This document shows positions 62,101-64,000 of a stretch of DNA of 64,000 nt, piece by piece. A model generated the notes under the pieces. It saw only the letters and a program-made list of their open reading frames with translations. It had not been told where the DNA came from and made no database searches. Origin of the DNA: Nematostella vectensis. Taxonomy: Eukaryota; Cnidaria; Anthozoa; Actiniaria; Edwardsiidae. The stretch spans positions 1,674,001-1,738,000 of the forward strand of contig NC_064037.1 in assembly GCF_932526225.1 (NCBI RefSeq), in the 5' to 3' direction. Every line of letters starts with the position of its first letter. Positions within the stretch are counted from its first letter, which is position 1. A program made the translations under genes and the position numbers.

Positions 62101-64000
62101 CACAATCGAGGTAAGGCTCACTAAGGTCCACCAGGGCCGACTCACAATCGAGGTAAGGCTCACTGCGGTCCACCAGGGCCGGCTCACAATCAAAGTAAGG
62201 CTCACTGCGGTCCACAATCGAGGTAAGGCTCACTGTGGTCCACAATCGAGGTAAGGCTCACTGTGGTCCACCAGGGCCGGCTCACAATCGAGGTAAGGCT
62301 CACTGCGGTCCACAATCGAGGTAAGGCTCACTGTGGTCCACCAGGGCCGGCTCACAATCGAGGTAAGGCTCACTGTGGTCCACCAGGGCCGGCTCACAAT
62401 CGAGGTAAGGCTCACTGCGGTCCACCAGGGCCGGCTCACAATCGAGGTAAGGCTCACTGCGGTCCACCAGGGCCGGCTCACAATCGAGGGAAGGCTCACT
62501 GCGGTCCACCAGGGCCGGCTCACAATCGAGGGAAGGCTCACTGCGGTCCACCAGGGCTGGCTCACAATCGAGGTAAGGCTCACTGCGGTCCACCAGGGCT
62601 GGCTCACAATCGAGGTAATGCTCGCTGCGCCAAAGATTCTCTTCCTTTTTTAAACAGTTCTGCTGCATCCCAGCCATCACCAACCAATAGTTTTACTGCC
62701 AGGCAAATTCTTCAAATCGGTGAAAGGAAATAAAAGCGAAAAACAAGAACATACACAATGAATCACTTTGTTATTGCTGGCAAGACGCTGACCCAAAAAA
62801 GCTGTTTAAACCCTTTTTGTCGCTGTGTGAAAGAGGCCTTAGTACTCATGTGTTGCTTTTCTCAGGACCTCGTCAAGCGTCTATACACCAACCCTCGGCG
62901 GATCTTTGGGCTTCCTGAGCAGAAGGACACGTACGTGGACGTGGAGATAGGCAGCGAGTGGACCATCCCCAAAGCCATGGCCTACTCACGTGCTCAGTGG
63001 ACTCCCTTCGCTGGCATGAAGGTGTTTGGCTCAGTTCGGCGCGTCGTGCTCCGAGGGGAGACTGCGTGCATTGATGGACAGGTAAGGAACAAGTTGATTT
63101 ATGACTTTCAAAAAGAAAACCTCGCATTTTACTTGAATCTAGCCGCGATTTAGTGTTGGTAAATGAATTGTAAAACTTTGCAAGGTTTCCATATAGAATG
63201 AAAACTATCGTTACGTGGTTGATTAGGGCTCTTTAGAAGAAGGTTGAAAGTCCTTTGATAAGCTGTACCCTAAGCCTTTACATTTTTTCTATTGTCCAAA
63301 TCAAATACTTCTAAACCCTAAGCCTTTACATTTTTTCTATCGTCCAAATCAGGTACTTCTAAACCCTAAGCTTTTACATTGTCTCTTTCGTCCAAATCAG
63401 GTACTTCTAAACCCTAAGCTATTACATTGTCTCTATCGTCCAAATTAGGTACTTCTAAACCCTAAGCTTTTACATTGTTTCTATCGTCCAAATCAGGTAC
63501 TTCTAAACCCTAAGCCTTTACATTGTCTCTATCGTCCAAATTAGGTACTTCTAAACCCTAAGCTTTTACATTGTTTCTATCGTCCAAATCAGGTACTTCT
63601 AAACCCTAAGCCTTTACATTGTCTCTATCGTCCAAATCAGGTACTTCTAAAGCCGGGGTTTGGCGAGGACGTCCGCACCACCAGCCCCCCTACACCCATG
63701 GTGGTGTACGGGCCACACCTTCCCCCCTCCATGCCAGCTCCCCCAAGCCCCCGCAAGGCAGACAGGGGCTGGCCTTTCCCTCCCACCGTCCACCGCATGA
63801 CTGGACCAGAGCCTCTGCCTCCGGTTGCAGGTTGGTTTACTATGTAGACACTTTCGTAGATTTTGGGGGCTCAAAAATCACACAAATATGGGCCAGGTTA
63901 GAGAAAGGAAAGAAAAGGAACTGTTTCGTTCCTTCTATGCTAATATATTTCTCACTAATTTTCACACGCAGGAGTGCATCATACATCTTCGCTATTGAAA
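42302..64000 (+). CDS. CAD: CAD: carbamoyl-phosphate synthetase II / (aspartate transcarbamylase) / dihydroorotase, 5' part
   Basis: CAD catalyses the first three steps of de novo pyrimidine synthesis as one cytosolic polypeptide. Thirty-three exons can be joined in frame, covering GATase, CPSase, the MGS-like allosteric domain, DHOase and the start of the linker to ATCase; the last exon (63972 on) and the ATCase domain run off the window. Sequence agreement with animal CAD as I remember it is very high throughout ([59 protein letters not shown]). The start at 42302 matches the beginning of similarity; an in-frame ATG at 42236 would add 22 residues. Five introns have splice-junction-spanning tandem repeats at their edges, listed separately. 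Confidence 0.97.
43711..44093 (+). repeat. 30-bp tandem repeat x13 in CAD intron 2
   Basis: Thirteen units (GAGTATGTAAGGATCAACTC plus ATATGTATAT) spaced exactly 30 bp from 43711 to 44071. The block CTCATATGTATATGAG is almost palindromic. The array stops 66 bp before the exon-3 acceptor, where TTTCTGTG..TATAGGTAT is present in two diverged forms (near 44107 and 44159), so a decoy acceptor exists. Frames remain open on the minus strand because 30 is divisible by three. Confidence 0.95.
44795..44960 (+). repeat. 54-bp tandem repeat x3 in CAD intron 3
   Basis: Units contain CCCACAATTTAAGG, a GGTACC palindrome and TTCTGCAAATTCTAATCTG, and the CACAATTTAAGG word recurs at 44801, 44855 and 44909. 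Non-coding. Confidence 0.9.
45405..45693 (+). repeat. 58-bp tandem repeat x5 spanning the exon-4 donor of CAD
   Basis: Units start at 45405, 45463, 45521, 45579 and 45637. Each comprises the last 28 nt of CAD exon 4 (GACTTCAATCCTGAGGTCAA through CGGAG) and the following intron start (GTGAGAGC or GTGAGTGC, then TATAATTGC). The first copy is the coding exon end, used at 45432. Four extra donors therefore follow at 58-bp spacing. As 58 is not divisible by three, their use would shift the frame. Confidence 0.93.
47283..52545 (+). CDS. CAD: CAD exons 7-16: CPSase N-terminal synthetase half and oligomerisation region
   Basis: Exons 47283-47414, 47540-47773, 48172-48393, 48524-48712, 48906-49139, 49416-49553, 49809-49994, 51538-51567, 51702-51784 and 52299-52545. 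The first ATP-grasp half makes carboxyphosphate and carbamate; conserved runs include [12 protein letters not shown]-type, [18 protein letters not shown] and [20 protein letters not shown]. The helical middle region follows, including [17 protein letters not shown] and [10 protein letters not shown] 30-nt microexon (51538-51567, ten residues rich in Ser, Glu and Lys) sits in a surface linker. The last exon begins the second half ([16 protein letters not shown]). Intron 49995-51537 is 1.5 kb with no clear features. Confidence 0.94.
52825..56544 (+). CDS. CAD: CAD exons 17-22: CPSase C-terminal synthetase half
   Basis: Exons 52825-52923, 53137-53238, 54579-54701, 55011-55193, 55553-55771 and 56377-56544. 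The second ATP-grasp half phosphorylates carbamate to carbamoyl phosphate. Recognisable runs are [66 protein letters not shown] and [17 protein letters not shown]. Exon 18 (53137-53238) ends inside a 52-bp array that repeats its donor 22 times, and exon 22 starts inside a 65-bp array that repeats its acceptor four times. Confidence 0.96.
53223..54377 (+). repeat. 52-bp tandem repeat x22 spanning the exon-18 donor of CAD
   Basis: Units start every 52 bp from 53223 to 54367. Each holds CCTACACAGACAAGAG, the last 16 nt of CAD exon 18, followed by GTAAGCGCAACAAAGTA and GGGGTAGAGTGCCATGCC. Nearly every copy keeps a strong donor (GAG|GTAAGC; some GTGAGC, one GTAACC). The true exon end is copy 1 (53238). 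Readthrough into copies 2-3 meets an in-frame stop. Confidence 0.96.
56139..56398 (+). repeat. 65-bp tandem repeat x4 spanning the exon-22 acceptor of CAD
   Basis: Units begin at 56139, 56204, 56269 and 56334. Each contains the intron end (ATTCTAATTTATCAG) and the first ~20 nt of exon 22 (GATGACCAGCTGAAGGTGAT), so AG acceptors occur at 56182, 56247, 56312 and 56376; the last is the one that fits the protein. Copy 1 has changes in the exon-derived part (GATAACAAGC). Confidence 0.93.
57026..59645 (+). CDS. CAD: CAD exons 23-25: MGS-like allosteric domain
   Basis: Exons 57026-57208, 57678-57782 and 59391-59645. This part ends the CPSase core ([21 protein letters not shown]) and encodes the methylglyoxal-synthase-like domain ([45 protein letters not shown]), where UTP inhibits and PRPP activates the animal enzyme. 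The insert [17 protein letters not shown] is Asn/Gly-rich and differs from the vertebrate loop. The intron 57783-59390 contains a 1.2-kb tandem array almost lacking G. Confidence 0.95.
58148..59325 (+). repeat. ~1.2-kb tandem array (CCATTACCATACCC/CCAACCCCATCC) in CAD intron 24
   Basis: Units of about 36-52 bp are built from CCATTACCATACCC, (T/A)TACCAACCCCATCC and AACTCCATCCTTTACC. The plus strand has almost no G for nearly 1.2 kb. Open frames of over 400 codons exist only because stop codons are absent from the unit; they repeat YPYQPHPTP-type words and lie wholly inside the intron. Confidence 0.95.
60002..63081 (+). CDS. CAD: CAD exons 26-31: dihydroorotase domain
   Basis: Exons 60002-60250, 60347-60511, 60783-60914, 61490-61691, 61953-62068 and 62866-63081. 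DHOase cyclises carbamoyl aspartate to dihydroorotate. All zinc ligands of the animal enzyme can be found: H-x-H in DVHVHLRE (60098-60106), the carbamylated Lys in GLKMYLNET, His in PIVCHAEG, His in [10 protein letters not shown] and Asp in FATDHAPH. The latter motif is split by a phase-1 intron (61691/61953). Exon 30 ends inside a 42-bp array that repeats its donor. The end is [13 protein letters not shown]. Confidence 0.96.
60522..60580 (+). repeat. TTTA microsatellite in CAD intron 27
   Basis: About 60 bp of (TTTA)n with an ATATAA interruption, just after the donor of exon 60347-60511. Non-coding. Confidence 0.85.
62036..62625 (+). repeat. 42-bp tandem repeat x~15 spanning the exon-30 donor of CAD
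   Basis: The unit joins the last ~27 nt of exon 30 (GTCCACCAGGGCCGGCTCAC, AATCGAG) to the intron start GTAAGGCTCACTGCG. Units recur at 62042, 62084, 62126 and 62168, then alternate with 28-bp units lacking the CCAGGGCCGGCTCA part, to about 62625. Most copies keep GAG|GTAAGG; two read GAGGGAAGG (donor lost) and one AAAGTAAGG. The first copies are open in the coding frame. Confidence 0.95.
63268..63655 (+). repeat. 48-bp tandem repeat x8 spanning the exon-32 acceptor of CAD
   Basis: Copies start at about 63268 and then at 63316, 63364, 63412, 63460, 63508, 63556 and 63604 (CCCTAAGC.TTTACATTG, CTCTATCGTCCAAATCAG, GTACTTCTAAA). The final copy supplies the acceptor used at 63640 and the first codons of exon 32 (GTA CTT CTA). 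Earlier copies keep CAG or TAG acceptors except the first, which reads CAAATCAAATAC. Confidence 0.95.
63641..64000 (+). CDS. CAD: CAD exons 32-33 (partial): DHOase C-terminus and DHOase-ATCase linker
   Basis: Exon 63641-63830 opens with [12 protein letters not shown], equivalent to the last strand of DHOase (VLVPPGYGQDVR in human), then a Pro/Arg-rich linker ([20 protein letters not shown]) that is poorly conserved between animals. The donor at 63831 is phase 1; the next exon starts at 63972 after ACGCAG and is cut by the window end. The ATCase domain should follow beyond 64000. Confidence 0.88.

Noticed and set aside
62230-62733. Several 100-150-codon ORFs on both strands
   Set aside because: Shadows of the 42-bp donor repeat in CAD intron 30.
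63268-63640. Telomere-like CCCTAA words
   Set aside because: CCCTAA occurs once per 48-bp unit, not in direct tandem; it is part of the acceptor repeat.

Overview
This is animal genomic DNA. Genes are intron-rich with GT-AG splice sites, minisatellites and small inverted-repeat transposons are abundant, and there are no operons. The gene set (one spectraplakin, a CAD gene with separate exons, a C8orf74-like gene, divergent GOLPH3-fold genes) and the compact but repeat-laden introns suggest a non-bilaterian or basal metazoan, most likely an anthozoan cnidarian (sea anemone or coral). That assignment is inference. Every gene I can support lies on the + strand.

Layout. (1) 1-18030: 3' part of a spectraplakin (MACF1/dystonin/Short stop family): about 20 spectrin repeats, mostly one exon per repeat, then two EF-hands, a GAS2 microtubule-binding domain and a basic Ser/Thr-rich tail with an SxIP motif. 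(2) 18031-25748: 3' UTR and a gene-poor stretch with a long hairpin and two near-identical ~1 kb copies of a TTAA-flanked inverted-repeat element. (3) 25749-27652: three-exon gene resembling human C8orf74. (4) 29452-33292 and 34638-37638: two head-to-tail paralogues of a divergent GPP34/GOLPH3-fold family with shared intron positions; the first carries a long acidic tail, the second has a 17-bp minisatellite in its last intron. (5) 37639-39694: satellite-like repeats. (6) 39695-40855: an intronless gene for a disordered protein with an RVSF phosphatase-docking-like motif. (7) 42302-64000: CAD, the trifunctional enzyme of de novo pyrimidine synthesis. GATase, both CPSase halves, the MGS-like regulatory domain and DHOase are complete; the ATCase exons lie beyond the window.

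The most unusual signal is in CAD. Five of its introns begin or end in tandem arrays whose repeat unit straddles the real splice junction, so each array multiplies a genuine 5' splice site (58-bp x5, 52-bp x22, 42-bp x~15) or 3' splice site (65-bp x4, 48-bp x8). The 42-bp and 48-bp arrays have lengths divisible by three and are partly open in the coding frame, so use of alternative sites would lengthen the protein by multiples of 14 or 16 residues. Other points of interest: both spectraplakin EF-hand loops look unable to bind calcium, the GPP34 paralogues lack the known PI4P-binding residues, and a mobile element in the last spectraplakin intron carries a tRNA-Ile-like sequence.

All splice sites were placed by eye from GT/AG signals, reading-frame continuity and remembered family sequences; no transcript or database evidence was available.
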